The notes under the pieces are model-generated. The model saw only the letters and a list, made by a program, of their open reading frames with translations, did no database searches and had not been told where the DNA came from. Of a stretch of 5,582 bases of DNA, positions 1-5,582 are shown in pieces. The stretch is from Robiginitomaculum sp. Lineage in GTDB: Bacteria > Pseudomonadota > Alphaproteobacteria > Caulobacterales > Maricaulaceae. The DNA lies in the NCBI GenBank assembly GCA_002733735.2, contig NVWT02000009.1:40494-46075 (forward strand), given 5' to 3'. Both the position numbers and the translations under genes were made by a program. Numbering within the stretch: position 1 is the first letter of the stretch; each line of letters opens with the position of its first letter.

Positions 1-663
1 CTCTGGCTTAACTTCAGCAGGAGCCGGCCCCAATAAAGAAAGAGCCATTTTTGCCCGTTGTGTAGTCCCAGAAGGAGCATCAAGAGAAAATGACAGTAAA
101 GTAAACTCCTCTCGAGCCCGCACCGTATTGCCCTCTTCCAGAGCCTTAAAAGCCAGTAATTCTCTAGCCATACTACGGTAAGGTCTACCAGCACCAGATG
201 TCTCGGATAACTTCGCTTCTAGATCAGTTAATGTCAAAACATCAAACACTACCATTACAGACTTTATAATTGCCAGGTCAGAAATAAGCGGGTCATCGAT
301 ACTACTCGCAGCTTCGCTAAACAAAACGGCAGCTTCTATGTTTTTGCCCATTTTCATAGTCGCAATAGCAGCCTGCATCTTCGATAATGCAGCATAACCT
401 TTAGGCCCTATTTCCGCAAAACTTTGAAATGCGACCAATGCTTCTTGGTATTTACCTTCTTCAAGTAATTTAGCCGCAGATGTATATGCCTCAGCAGCTT
501 CTGACTTTTGTTTTGTTTGCCACCACTCATTCGCTTGAAAACTGGCGACACCCCCGACTATTAAGACAACAACAATAATAATCAACGGCAAGAGTTTACG
601 AAACAGGCGGTTTGCCACCTCTTTACGTAATTCCTCATCTACTTCGTTAAAAACATCTGACAC
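1..663 (-). CDS. Membrane-anchored TPR-like (YfgM-type) protein, 3' end outside window
   Basis: Reading the minus strand from a GTG at 661-663 gives 221 codons without a stop up to the window edge, so the gene is cut at its 3' end, probably by only a few codons. The product begins SDVFNEVDEELR, a charged cytoplasmic N-terminus typical of the alphaproteobacterial tetratricopeptide-like TPR_21/YfgM family. One membrane helix follows at residues 24-43 (PLIIIVVVLIVGGV), then WW at 47-48 and Ala-rich helical hairpins (such as EGKYQEALVAF, residues 69-79) that look like degenerate TPRs. The last visible residues are Pro/Ala-rich, as expected of a tail. YfgM-like proteins sit in the inner membrane with the TPR domain in the periplasm and are linked to SecYEG and chaperones; a role in envelope protein biogenesis is inferred. 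The GTG start is preceded by GCGGAAA about 10 nt upstream. The gene is 105 bp downstream of the putative anti-sigma gene, so it may have its own promoter. Confidence 0.82.
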   Translation of the reverse strand, partial: MSDVFNEVDEELRKEVANRLFRKLLPLIIIVVVLIVGGVASFQANEWWQTKQKSEAAEAYTSAAKLLEEGKYQEALVAFQSFAEIGPKGYAALSKMQAAIATMKMGKNIEAAVLFSEAASSIDDPLISDLAIIKSVMVVFDVLTLTDLEAKLSETSGAGRPYRSMARELLAFKALEEGNTVRAREEFTLLSFSLDAPSGTTQRAKMALSLLGPAPAEVKPE

Positions 664-768
664 TATAATGATTTCCGCTTTAAATTCATAAACTAACCAA
701 CGTACATTTACGCTGGCGGCGGACACTACCTTTGTTGCTGTTTTGCCGCAACCCGCAAAAGTGAATGT

Positions 769-1101
769 TTAACGATTGCTTGCAGGCAGCAAAAAACCAA
801 ATCCAGCCATCATAACCGCCAAAACCACACTAATCATCGTGCTGGGAGGTAAAATAGCGAAAACCTCCGCGATTATTCCAGTTTCAAATTGAAACTCGGT
901 GGTGAGCCGCCGCAACTGACTGGCGGCAATTAACGCACCAATAGAGGCCGCACCACCAAGAATGATTACTCGCTGACGGTTAAAACGATCAAGCCTTTTA
1001 ACCACACCATCGACAAACTCTGTTGAGCTGACAGTTTGCGCATCAGCTTTGGCAAAGGCAGCCTTTAATTTATCTTCAAATGCACCATCCATAGTCATCA
1101 C
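769..1101 (-). CDS. Two-helix membrane protein coupled to the ECF sigma gene, putative anti-sigma factor
   Basis: The protein has 110 aa from the GTG at 1101. ATG codons at 1098 and 1092 are also possible starts. The GTG overlaps the sigma-factor stop (GTGA), and the ATG at 1098 shares one base with it (TGATG), so translation is probably coupled to the sigma gene. About 44 N-terminal residues are polar and helical (EDKLKAAFAKADA, then FVDGVVKRLDRFNRQR). Two hydrophobic segments follow at about 45-61 and 87-106. A small membrane protein encoded directly after an ECF sigma gene is the usual position of an anti-sigma factor, with the cytoplasmic N-terminal segment binding sigma. This function is inferred from context only: there is no HxxxCxxC zinc-binding anti-sigma motif, no periplasmic sensor domain, and I recognise no named family. 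The gene itself is well supported by the overlap and coherent membrane topology. Confidence 0.75.
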   Translation of the reverse strand: MMTMDGAFEDKLKAAFAKADAQTVSSTEFVDGVVKRLDRFNRQRVIILGGAASIGALIAASQLRRLTTEFQFETGIIAEVFAILPPSTMISVVLAVMMAGFGFLLPASNR

Positions 1102-1649
1102 CTTACCACCGTCTTTTCTTCCATCAACATATTTCGCATTTTTTCCTTACCGCGCTTAATGTGCGATTTTACCGTTCCAACCGGTAATCCACTTACATTC
1201 GCAGCTTCATCATTAGTCAGTCCGGTTGAATAACAAAGAACAATTAAGTTTCGCTCTATTTCTGATAATTTGCTCAATGCACTATCAATATCCATCGCAT
1301 CACCATTATCCCAATTCGAGGCTTGGCCACCAATAACTTCAGTATGGGTTTTGAACTTCTCCATAGCTTTGGCCGTGGATTTTACTTTCCGGTAATTTTG
1401 CAAAAATTCAGTATAAGCAATACGGCACAACCAACCTTTGAACGTGCCCTTGCCGCTAAAACTATCAATTTTGTTCCATGCTTGCAAAAAAGCATTTTGA
1501 GCCAAATCATCAGCCAATGCGTGATTGGCGGTCATGCGCAACAACATGTTACGGATCAATACCTCGTGTCGTTTAACCAAAACACCAAATGCATGTTGGT
1601 CGCGGCAAGCCACGACCAACGCCACTAATTCAAGATCAGAAGCCTGCAT
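1098..1649 (-). CDS. ECF-type RNA polymerase sigma factor (sigma-70 family, group IV)
   Basis: The protein has 183 aa from the ATG at 1649; a GTG at 1661 would add four residues. I prefer the ATG because GGGGG ends 5 nt upstream of it, whereas the GTG has no Shine-Dalgarno sequence, and MQASDLELVALV matches the usual ECF N-terminus. Counting from the GTG, region 2 spans about residues 22-92, with the conserved ADDLAQNAFLQAWNKIDSF helix and GTFKGWLCRIA. Region 4 spans about 127-178: LSKLSEIERNLIVLCYSTGL, then the helix-turn-helix DEAANVSGLPVGTVKSHIKR. Regions 1 and 3 are absent and the length is normal for ECF factors. It should recruit core RNA polymerase to alternative promoters. The neighbouring membrane genes suggest control from the envelope. 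It lies 50 nt downstream of a DUF6249-like gene and overlaps the putative anti-sigma gene. There is no nearby PhyR/NepR, so I do not call it EcfG. ECF subgroup and signal are unknown. Confidence 0.93.
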   Translation of the reverse strand: MQASDLELVALVVACRDQHAFGVLVKRHEVLIRNMLLRMTANHALADDLAQNAFLQAWNKIDSFSGKGTFKGWLCRIAYTEFLQNYRKVKSTAKAMEKFKTHTEVIGGQASNWDNGDAMDIDSALSKLSEIERNLIVLCYSTGLTNDEAANVSGLPVGTVKSHIKRGKEKMRNMLMEEKTVVR

Positions 1650-1699
1650 GGATACCCCCACACAAATGCATTAAGTTCATACGAAAGCGCACGATTTAT

Positions 1700-2068
1700 C
1701 TATTTTTTATCGTGGAGCAAGAAATGCATGGCGATCAAAGCCAATCCAACCAAGCCAGGAAATGCTGCAATTCCTATCATCACCGGCAAGACATTTTCAC
1801 CGGCCATTTGCTCGATGCTTGCACCTAAAATGATAAAAGCAAGCGCAATTGCCACACAAATCACCCCTGAACGTAAATCGCTATATTGTGACCGCGGCTT
1901 TACGCCCAACGCCCTGATTGACTCTGGGGTTAACTCCACACCTTTTTCAATGGCCTTTTGCACAGTTTCCTGCAAGTCAGCATTACGTTTTCGTCCATTT
2001 AACGACACAATCAATACAATTACCGGAACAATCGCAAAGAGGCTGATAGGTATTAATATTGCTTCCAT
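1700..2068 (-). CDS. DUF6249-like small membrane protein
   Basis: The protein has 122 aa. The ATG start is supported by AGGAG about 8 nt upstream (2076-2080 on the minus strand). Hydrophobic segments lie at about residues 3-23, 67-86 and 93-117. Between the first two is a charged soluble stretch of about 43 residues (NGRKRNADLQETVQKAIEKG, then ELTPESIRALG). A membrane helix, a QETVQKAIEKGVELTPE-like segment, then two more helices is the pattern I associate with DUF6249 proteins, which have no established biochemical function and often lie beside ECF sigma genes. Family assignment is from memory of the pattern. It is probably the first gene of the DUF6249-sigma-anti-sigma unit, ending 50 nt before the preferred sigma start. 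A role in sensing or in modulating the sigma/anti-sigma pair is inferred from position only. Confidence 0.8.
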   Translation of the reverse strand: MEAILIPISLFAIVPVIVLIVSLNGRKRNADLQETVQKAIEKGVELTPESIRALGVKPRSQYSDLRSGVICVAIALAFIILGASIEQMAGENVLPVMIGIAAFPGLVGLALIAMHFLLHDKK

Positions 2069-2075
2069 TTTTATT

Positions 2076-2080
2076 CTCCT
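2076..2080 (-). promoter_or_regulatory. Ribosome binding site of the DUF6249-like gene
   Basis: AGGAG on the minus strand, about 8 nt before the ATG at 2068. It is the clearest Shine-Dalgarno sequence in the sigma-factor cluster and fixes this start. Confidence 0.6.
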
Positions 2081-2092
2081 GTTTTCTAATCG

Positions 2093-2107
2093 ACCGATAA
2101 ATTCGGT
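2093..2107. repeat. Short perfect inverted repeat, possible operator
   Basis: ACCGA-TAAAT-TCGGT: 5-bp perfect arms around a 5-bp AT-rich centre, lying 25 bp upstream of the DUF6249-like start codon. The position fits a repressor or activator site controlling the DUF6249-sigma-anti-sigma unit. A repeat this short can occur by chance and no regulator is identified. Confidence 0.3.
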
Positions 2108-2150
2108 TCTATCATAATGATGCAGTAAAGCAGGATTTTAGATGCAAATT

Positions 2151-2702
2151 TTAGAAAAGCTGCACGCCAAATAAAACTGGGTGCAGAAATACAAATACCA
2201 AGGAGATCACCAAGCCACCAATAATAGCCATAAAGTCGTGTTTTGGATTAACCTTAAACTCGACCTGACTGCTTCCAAAAAAACCAGCCATCAGGCTGAC
2301 CAAGGCATAAACAAAGAAACTGCCAAACAGCCAAAAACTGGCCAAATCACCATTAGCTATAAAGTGCATACCCGCCCAAATAAAAATTCCAAGCATCATA
2401 GGGTGACGAAGTTTTGCCCGAATACGCCCCTTCATATTTGCAGCAGCCAATAAAATCAGCGCAATCGGCACCAGAAGAAACGCCAGATGCTTTGCCCAAA
2501 CCGGTGGCTCAAACACAGGCACATTTGGTGCCACAATCATACCCCAGATAATCAAAGCAAACCCGGCCAAGGAAATCACCGAAAACACAGCCTTATAACC
2601 GCTCAAGCCTAATTTAGCCTGCAAGCCAGCTTTTACCGGCGCAATCATCGGCAGCAAATGCACACCAATAAACAAAGCCAACCCGATTTGTAAAATTTGC
2701 AT
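2151..2702 (-). CDS. NnrU family integral membrane protein
   Basis: The protein has 183 aa, a normal length for the family. The ATG start has AAGGA about 6-7 nt upstream. It is strongly hydrophobic, with about five or six membrane helices. Family signatures are the N-terminal GLALFIGVHLLPM, the central LRHPMMLGIFIWAGMHFIANGDLAS (residues 98-122) and a C-terminal LHPVLFGV. Conserved histidines at 15, 100, 113 and 174 are candidate haem ligands, by analogy with the related plant zeta-carotene isomerase Z-ISO. NnrU was named from denitrification gene clusters, but its biochemical role is unsettled and many alphaproteobacteria carry copies outside them. No nitrogen-oxide or carotenoid genes are visible here, so substrate and pathway are not assigned. 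It lies 66 nt after the 2769-3143 gene and 82 nt before the DUF6249-like gene, so co-transcription is possible but not shown. Confidence 0.9.
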   Translation of the reverse strand: MQILQIGLALFIGVHLLPMIAPVKAGLQAKLGLSGYKAVFSVISLAGFALIIWGMIVAPNVPVFEPPVWAKHLAFLLVPIALILLAAANMKGRIRAKLRHPMMLGIFIWAGMHFIANGDLASFWLFGSFFVYALVSLMAGFFGSSQVEFKVNPKHDFMAIIGGLVISLVFVFLHPVLFGVQLF

Positions 2703-2768
2703 AGCAAATTCCTTTTCCCATCAGCGCTGGATAAAGCCCATTTCAAAAACAGGCATTATCCAAACGCC

Positions 2769-3143
2769 TTACTTAGCTACACCAAAAAGTCCAGAAACGC
2801 TATAAGCGGGACTCTTAAAAGCAAGATAAGTAAGCCATAGCGCAAATAATAAAAACGGCAACTTAAGCACAAATGATGACAAACTAATCATGAGAAAAAT
2901 AAGTATAATAGCCATTCCTATTTTGCCCATAAATGTGTCTATTAAGGGCGCGAATGCCTTCATTGGTTTATCCGATCTCCCCTTATCTTGCTCATACACA
3001 TATATCCGCCATCCTCTGTAGGTTAGATATATTCCTATAGGTATCATTGGAATACCCATACCTATTCCGGCAGAAGCAACACCTATATTCCCAACACTAA
3101 ATCCAAAAAAAAGCACAACTACGCCAAGTAATAAGTGTTTCAT
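2769..3143 (-). CDS. Small integral membrane protein of unknown function
   Basis: The protein has 124 aa and I do not recognise its family. Hydrophobic segments lie at about residues 4-20, 26-43, 74-92 and 95-110, with a basic and acidic loop in between (YEQDKGRSDKPMK, about 50-62), suggesting a four-helix membrane protein. Stretches such as GMGIPMIPIGIYLTYRGW are rich in Gly, Pro and Ile, like small uncharacterised proteobacterial membrane proteins. The ATG at 3143 has only a weak ribosome-binding sequence (TAGG about 12 nt upstream). It is the first minus-strand gene left of the divergent region, and a possible ECF-type promoter sits 30-55 bp upstream. Coding is supported by coherent membrane topology and same-strand placement with NnrU, but not by homology that I can name. 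Confidence 0.6.
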   Translation of the reverse strand: MKHLLLGVVVLFFGFSVGNIGVASAGIGMGIPMIPIGIYLTYRGWRIYVYEQDKGRSDKPMKAFAPLIDTFMGKIGMAIILIFLMISLSSFVLKLPFLLFALWLTYLAFKSPAYSVSGLFGVAK

Positions 3144-3172
3144 ATCTTTAAAAGCCTACGTAATTAAAGTTT

Positions 3173-3198
3173 AAGGGACTGACCTAAATAAGGGTTCC
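3173..3198 (-). promoter_or_regulatory. Candidate ECF-type promoter (GGAACC-N16-CCTT)
   Basis: On the minus strand, GGAACC (3193-3198) is followed after 16 bp by CCTT (3173-3176). This is one mismatch from GGAACC-N16/17-CGTT, the consensus I know for alphaproteobacterial EcfG-dependent promoters, and it has the GGAAC core shared by many ECF -35 elements. It would start a transcript about 20-25 nt before the ATG at 3143. The match is by eye; the responsible sigma could be EcfG elsewhere on the genome or the ECF factor at 1098-1649. Confidence 0.35.
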
Positions 3199-3263
3199 AG
3201 TTTTACTTGCGCGGCCACTTGTCGCAGATTTAGCATAGGTCTTCAACCCAACAGCACTTTGGA

Positions 3264-3269
3264 TATAAT
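3264..3269 (+). promoter_or_regulatory. Candidate -10 element for the repeat-protein gene
   Basis: A perfect TATAAT on the plus strand, 86 bp before the ATG at 3356, in the divergent intergenic region. The -35 positions 16-18 bp upstream match TTGACA at only three of six bases and there is no extended -10 TG, so this is a weak prediction. Confidence 0.25.
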
Positions 3270-3355
3270 GATACCTGTGAGACAGTATGGCTATTGACAA
3301 ACACCCCAAAATTACTCTTGGCTAGAAACTCCATAAGTCGAGGAGCATAGTCTCT

Positions 3356-3805
3356 ATGAAATCTCTCCATTTGAAAGTTATCCGAAGACTCTTCATAACA
3401 ATAGGAATCGGGCTATGGTTGATTATACTACCAAGTCCTTTGCTTGCTCAAAATGTTGCTTTGTTACTCTATGACAGCGAGACAGGAAGAGATTTTGTCG
3501 GATGTTTAAACTGTAACCGCTATGCGAGTGAGTCGGTTTGCAATAAATATGGAGACTATGGTTCACGCTATAGCACACAAAGCATATGGAACAGGTATGG
3601 AAAATTTGGGTCGCGTTACAATACCAACAGCCCCTGGAATAGGTACGGGAAGGGATTAAAAATTGTCGATACCAATGGCAATTATTATGGACTATTTTCT
3701 ATTTCACAGCATGGAAAGTCAACGGTGCCATTGGTTCAATTATTATTAGAAACTTACAAAAAAAATGATGACTTGGACATATTACGCGACTTGCTGTGTA
3801 AATAA
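3356..3805 (+). CDS. Secreted protein with three 16-residue SxWNxYGxxGSRY repeats, function unknown
   Basis: The protein has 149 aa; the ATG is preceded by GAGGAG ending 10 nt upstream. The N-terminus is a clear signal peptide: basic KVIRR, hydrophobic core at about 12-25, and a probable cleavage site PSPLLA|Q at 31/32. The mature part opens with ALLLYDSETGRDFVGCLNC (two cysteines, 50 and 53). Three tandem 16-residue repeats follow at 55-70, 71-86 and 87-102, sharing RY-S-N-YG-GS, then KIVDTNGNYYGLF (102-114) and a helical tail ending in LLCK. I recall unnamed proteins with the same GCLNC, SVCN, SIWN, SPWN and GNxYG elements in distant bacteria, but no function. Location is inferred to be periplasmic or extracellular. 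It is the only plus-strand gene here, convergent with guaA (41-bp gap) and divergent from the rest, so it is likely a separate, possibly acquired unit. Confidence 0.85.
   Translation: MKSLHLKVIRRLFITIGIGLWLIILPSPLLAQNVALLLYDSETGRDFVGCLNCNRYASESVCNKYGDYGSRYSTQSIWNRYGKFGSRYNTNSPWNRYGKGLKIVDTNGNYYGLFSISQHGKSTVPLVQLLLETYKKNDDLDILRDLLCK
3518..3661 (+). repeat. Three in-gene tandem repeats of 48 bp (16 codons)
   Basis: The units are 3518-3565, 3566-3613 and 3614-3661. At protein level they align as RYASESVCNKYGDYGS, RYSTQSIWNRYGKFGS and RYNTNSPWNRYGKGLK. Position 8 is C, W, W and position 7 is V, I, P. The DNA copies differ at many synonymous positions, so this is an old, selected repeat rather than a recent slippage event. 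Confidence 0.85.
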
Positions 3806-3846
3806 ACAAACGAGACATATCCCCATTTAACCTGTCGCACAGCCCC

Positions 3847-5394
3847 CTACTCCCATTCGATGGTTCCCGGTGGTTTTGAGGTTATGTCATAAACCACGCG
3901 GTTAATGCCGCGAACTTCGTTGATAATGCGTGTAGCGGTGCGCCCTAAAAAGTCATGCGGGAACGGAAAATAATCGGCAGTCATGCCATCGGTGGAGGTT
4001 ACCGCGCGTAAAGCCAGCACCTTCTCGTATGTGCGCTCATCGCCCATTACGCCAACGGTTCTAACTGGCAATAACACGCTAAACGCCTGCCAAATATCAT
4101 CATACAATCCGGCTTTGCGGATTTCATCGAGATATATCGCATCGGCTTTTTGTAATATCTGCACGGCTTCTATGGTGATCTCGCCGGGTATGCGTATCGC
4201 CAGGCCAGGTCCTGGAAACGGATGACGGCCAACAAAACTTTCCGGCAGGCCAAGTTCACGGCCAAGTTCGCGCACTTCGTCCTTGAATAATTCGCGTAAC
4301 GGCTCGACCAATTTCATATTCATTCGTTCAGGCAGACCACCAACATTATGGTGTGATTTAATCGTCACCGATGGCCCGCCGTCAAAGCTGACACTTTCGA
4401 TTACGTCCGGGTACAGCGTTCCTTGCGCTAAGAAATCCGCCCCGCCAATTTTCTTGGCCTCGGCCTCAAACACATCAATAAACAAACCGCCAATGATTTT
4501 TCGTTTTTTCTCCGGATCGCTCACACCGGCCAACTTTCCCAAGAACAAATCGCCAGCATCAACCGCAATCAATGGAATATTGTAATGATCCTTAAACAGG
4601 CTCACTACTTGTTCGGTTTCACCAGAGCGCATCAAGCCGGTGTCCACATAAACGCAGGTTAATTGCTCACCGATTGCTTCGTGCAGCAATACCGCTACCA
4701 CCGAGCTGTCCACGCCGCCGGACAGTCCGCAAATCACCCGATCCTGCCCCACTTGCTGGCGGATTTTGGCAATCATTTCTCCGCGAAATGCCGCCATAGT
4801 CCAATCACCGGACAAGCCAGCGATTCCCTTGACAAAATTACTTAAAATTCTTGCGCCGCACGGAGTATGGGCGACTTCGGGGTGAAACTGCACAGCATAA
4901 AACTTACGGGCTTCATCGGCAATGGCGGCAAATGGCGCATTCGCTGATCTGGCAATCGCCACAAAGCCATCAGGTAAGCTATCGACCTTATCACCATGGC
5001 TCATCCATACGGTTTCGGTTTTATCTAGCCCCGCAAATAACGGACTGTCGGCAATTATTTCAATCTCAGCGCGGCCAAATTCACGAGCATCTGATGCACT
5101 AACCGAGCCACCTAATTGCGCGCACATAGATTGCTCACCATAACAAATTCCCAACACCGGAACCCCAAGATTAAACAAAGCCTCATCAGCTCTGGGGCTA
5201 TCGTCCCAATGCACAGAGTTCGGCCCACCGGACAGTATTATTGCTTTGGGTGAAAAATTTTCAATGAACTTGGCATCGGCTTTGTTATACGGGTGTACTT
5301 CGCAATACACCCCCATCTCACGCAAACGCCGGGCAATCAGTTGCGTTACCTGAGAGCCAAAATCGACAATTAAAACCTGCTGATGCTGACTCAT
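3847..5394 (-). CDS. guaA: GMP synthase (glutamine-hydrolysing)
   Basis: This cytoplasmic enzyme converts XMP, ATP and glutamine to GMP, the last step of guanine nucleotide synthesis. At 515 aa it is full length. The N-terminal class I glutamine amidotransferase domain (about 6-195) has the SGGPNSV oxyanion region and a triad of Cys84 (in GICYGEQ), His171 and Glu173 (FHPEV). The ATP pyrophosphatase domain carries the PP-loop SGGVDSS at 225-231. The dimerisation and XMP-binding part has GRHPFPGPGLAIR, and the protein ends with the typical KPPGTIEWE. All catalytic residues are present. The ATG at 5394 has GGAG about 7 nt upstream and overlaps the stop of the rsmB-like gene (ATGA), so the two are probably co-transcribed and translationally coupled. 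No purine riboswitch is visible, as expected for an internal operon gene. No clear terminator hairpin is seen in the 41 bp downstream. Confidence 0.98.
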   Translation of the reverse strand: MSQHQQVLIVDFGSQVTQLIARRLREMGVYCEVHPYNKADAKFIENFSPKAIILSGGPNSVHWDDSPRADEALFNLGVPVLGICYGEQSMCAQLGGSVSASDAREFGRAEIEIIADSPLFAGLDKTETVWMSHGDKVDSLPDGFVAIARSANAPFAAIADEARKFYAVQFHPEVAHTPCGARILSNFVKGIAGLSGDWTMAAFRGEMIAKIRQQVGQDRVICGLSGGVDSSVVAVLLHEAIGEQLTCVYVDTGLMRSGETEQVVSLFKDHYNIPLIAVDAGDLFLGKLAGVSDPEKKRKIIGGLFIDVFEAEAKKIGGADFLAQGTLYPDVIESVSFDGGPSVTIKSHHNVGGLPERMNMKLVEPLRELFKDEVRELGRELGLPESFVGRHPFPGPGLAIRIPGEITIEAVQILQKADAIYLDEIRKAGLYDDIWQAFSVLLPVRTVGVMGDERTYEKVLALRAVTSTDGMTADYFPFPHDFLGRTATRIINEVRGINRVVYDITSKPPGTIEWE

Positions 5395-5582
5395 TTAATT
5401 CTCCGCAAGGCTACCATGTAAAACCCATCTGTTTGGGTGGTAAAGGGAGACATTCGCAAATCACCCGCCGCAGTTAAACACTTCTCCAAGACTGACTGCC
5501 CCGCCTCGTTCAACAGCCCACCAGATTTTGCCACTTCGCCCACAGACACCCGCTGAAATTCGCTATGTTCAGCTAAAAATGC
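5391..5582 (-). CDS. RsmB/NOP-family rRNA cytosine methyltransferase, C-terminal fragment
   Basis: Reading the minus strand from the window edge gives 63 codons and then TGA at 5391-5393; the 5' part of the gene lies outside the window. The end reads LRMSPFTTQTDGFYMVALRR, matching the final beta-strand motif (LRLxPxxxxTDGFFxAxLRR) of SAM-dependent RsmB/NOP-type methyltransferases. These proteins make 5-methylcytosine in 16S rRNA. Upstream, AEHSEFQRVSV and EKCLTAAGDLR fit the segments before that motif. The SAM-binding site and catalytic cysteines are outside the window, so whether this is RsmB itself or a paralogue cannot be decided. Its stop overlaps the guaA start by 4 nt. I recall the same order, an RsmB/NOP gene just before guaA, in several alphaproteobacteria. 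Confidence 0.82.
   Translation of the reverse strand, partial: AFLAEHSEFQRVSVGEVAKSGGLLNEAGQSVLEKCLTAAGDLRMSPFTTQTDGFYMVALRRIK

Noticed and set aside
741..760. TTTTGC-N8-GCAAAA dyad just downstream of the putative anti-sigma gene, considered as a terminator
   Set aside because: The stem is six pairs with only two G-C pairs and no T-run follows on the minus strand, so it is unlikely to be an intrinsic terminator.
2103..2109. AGAACC on the minus strand as an ECF -35 element for sigma autoregulation
   Set aside because: No CGTT-like or GTC-like -10 is found at 16-17 bp spacing (TAGA or AGAA is there instead).
1323..2453. Plus-strand open frames opposite the sigma, DUF6249-like and NnrU genes
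   Set aside because: Their translations look like antisense shadows; the minus-strand genes have recognised domains or membrane topology and ribosome binding sites.
3294..3299. Perfect TTGACA as a -35 box for the 3356 gene
   Set aside because: No acceptable -10 element occurs 16-18 bp downstream (sequences there are TCTTGG, CTTGGC, TTGGCT).
4248..4271. Direct repeat of about 12 bp (GGCCAAGTTC twice) inside guaA
   Set aside because: It encodes the conserved ELGRELGL stretch of GMP synthase and reflects the protein sequence, not a mobile or regulatory repeat.
3983..5143. Several plus-strand open frames of 60-100 codons opposite guaA
   Set aside because: They lie wholly inside a complete guaA with intact catalytic motifs, overlap each other and show no domain-like composition.

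Overview
This 5.6 kb window looks like the chromosome of a fairly low-GC alphaproteobacterium. The evidence is a C-terminal RsmB-type fragment overlapping guaA, a GMP synthase with the motif GICYGEQ, a small ECF sigma factor followed by a short membrane protein, a DUF6249-like membrane protein, an NnrU protein, and a membrane-anchored TPR-like protein starting SDVFNEVDEELR. The order cannot be fixed from this sequence; a marine group outside the high-GC Rhizobiales or Rhodobacterales is a guess. There are no mobile elements, tRNAs, rRNAs or CRISPR arrays.

Layout. All genes but one are on the minus strand, so transcription runs from high to low coordinates. At the right end, the 3' end of an rsmB-like rRNA methyltransferase gene (5391-5582) overlaps the start of guaA (3847-5394) by 4 nt. 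Next comes the single plus-strand gene (3356-3805), convergent with guaA. It encodes a secreted or periplasmic protein with three 16-residue repeats. A 212-bp divergent intergenic region (3144-3355) separates it from the leftward genes: a small unknown membrane protein (2769-3143), an NnrU-family membrane protein (2151-2702), a DUF6249-like membrane protein (1700-2068), an ECF sigma factor (1098-1649 or 1661), and a two-helix membrane protein overlapping the sigma gene (769-1101). Last, after a 105-bp gap, is a TPR-like inner-membrane protein whose 3' end leaves the window (1-663).

How the parts fit. rsmB-guaA is a housekeeping pair (rRNA methylation and GMP synthesis). The centre looks like a compact envelope-signalling unit: DUF6249-like protein, ECF sigma and putative membrane anti-sigma lie head-to-tail, and the sigma/anti-sigma overlap suggests translational coupling. 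The divergent region carries a possible ECF-type promoter (GGAACC-N16-CCTT) for the 2769-3143 gene. A short perfect inverted repeat lies just upstream of the DUF6249-like gene. The plus-strand repeat-protein gene is the least explained part of the window and may be an accessory insertion.
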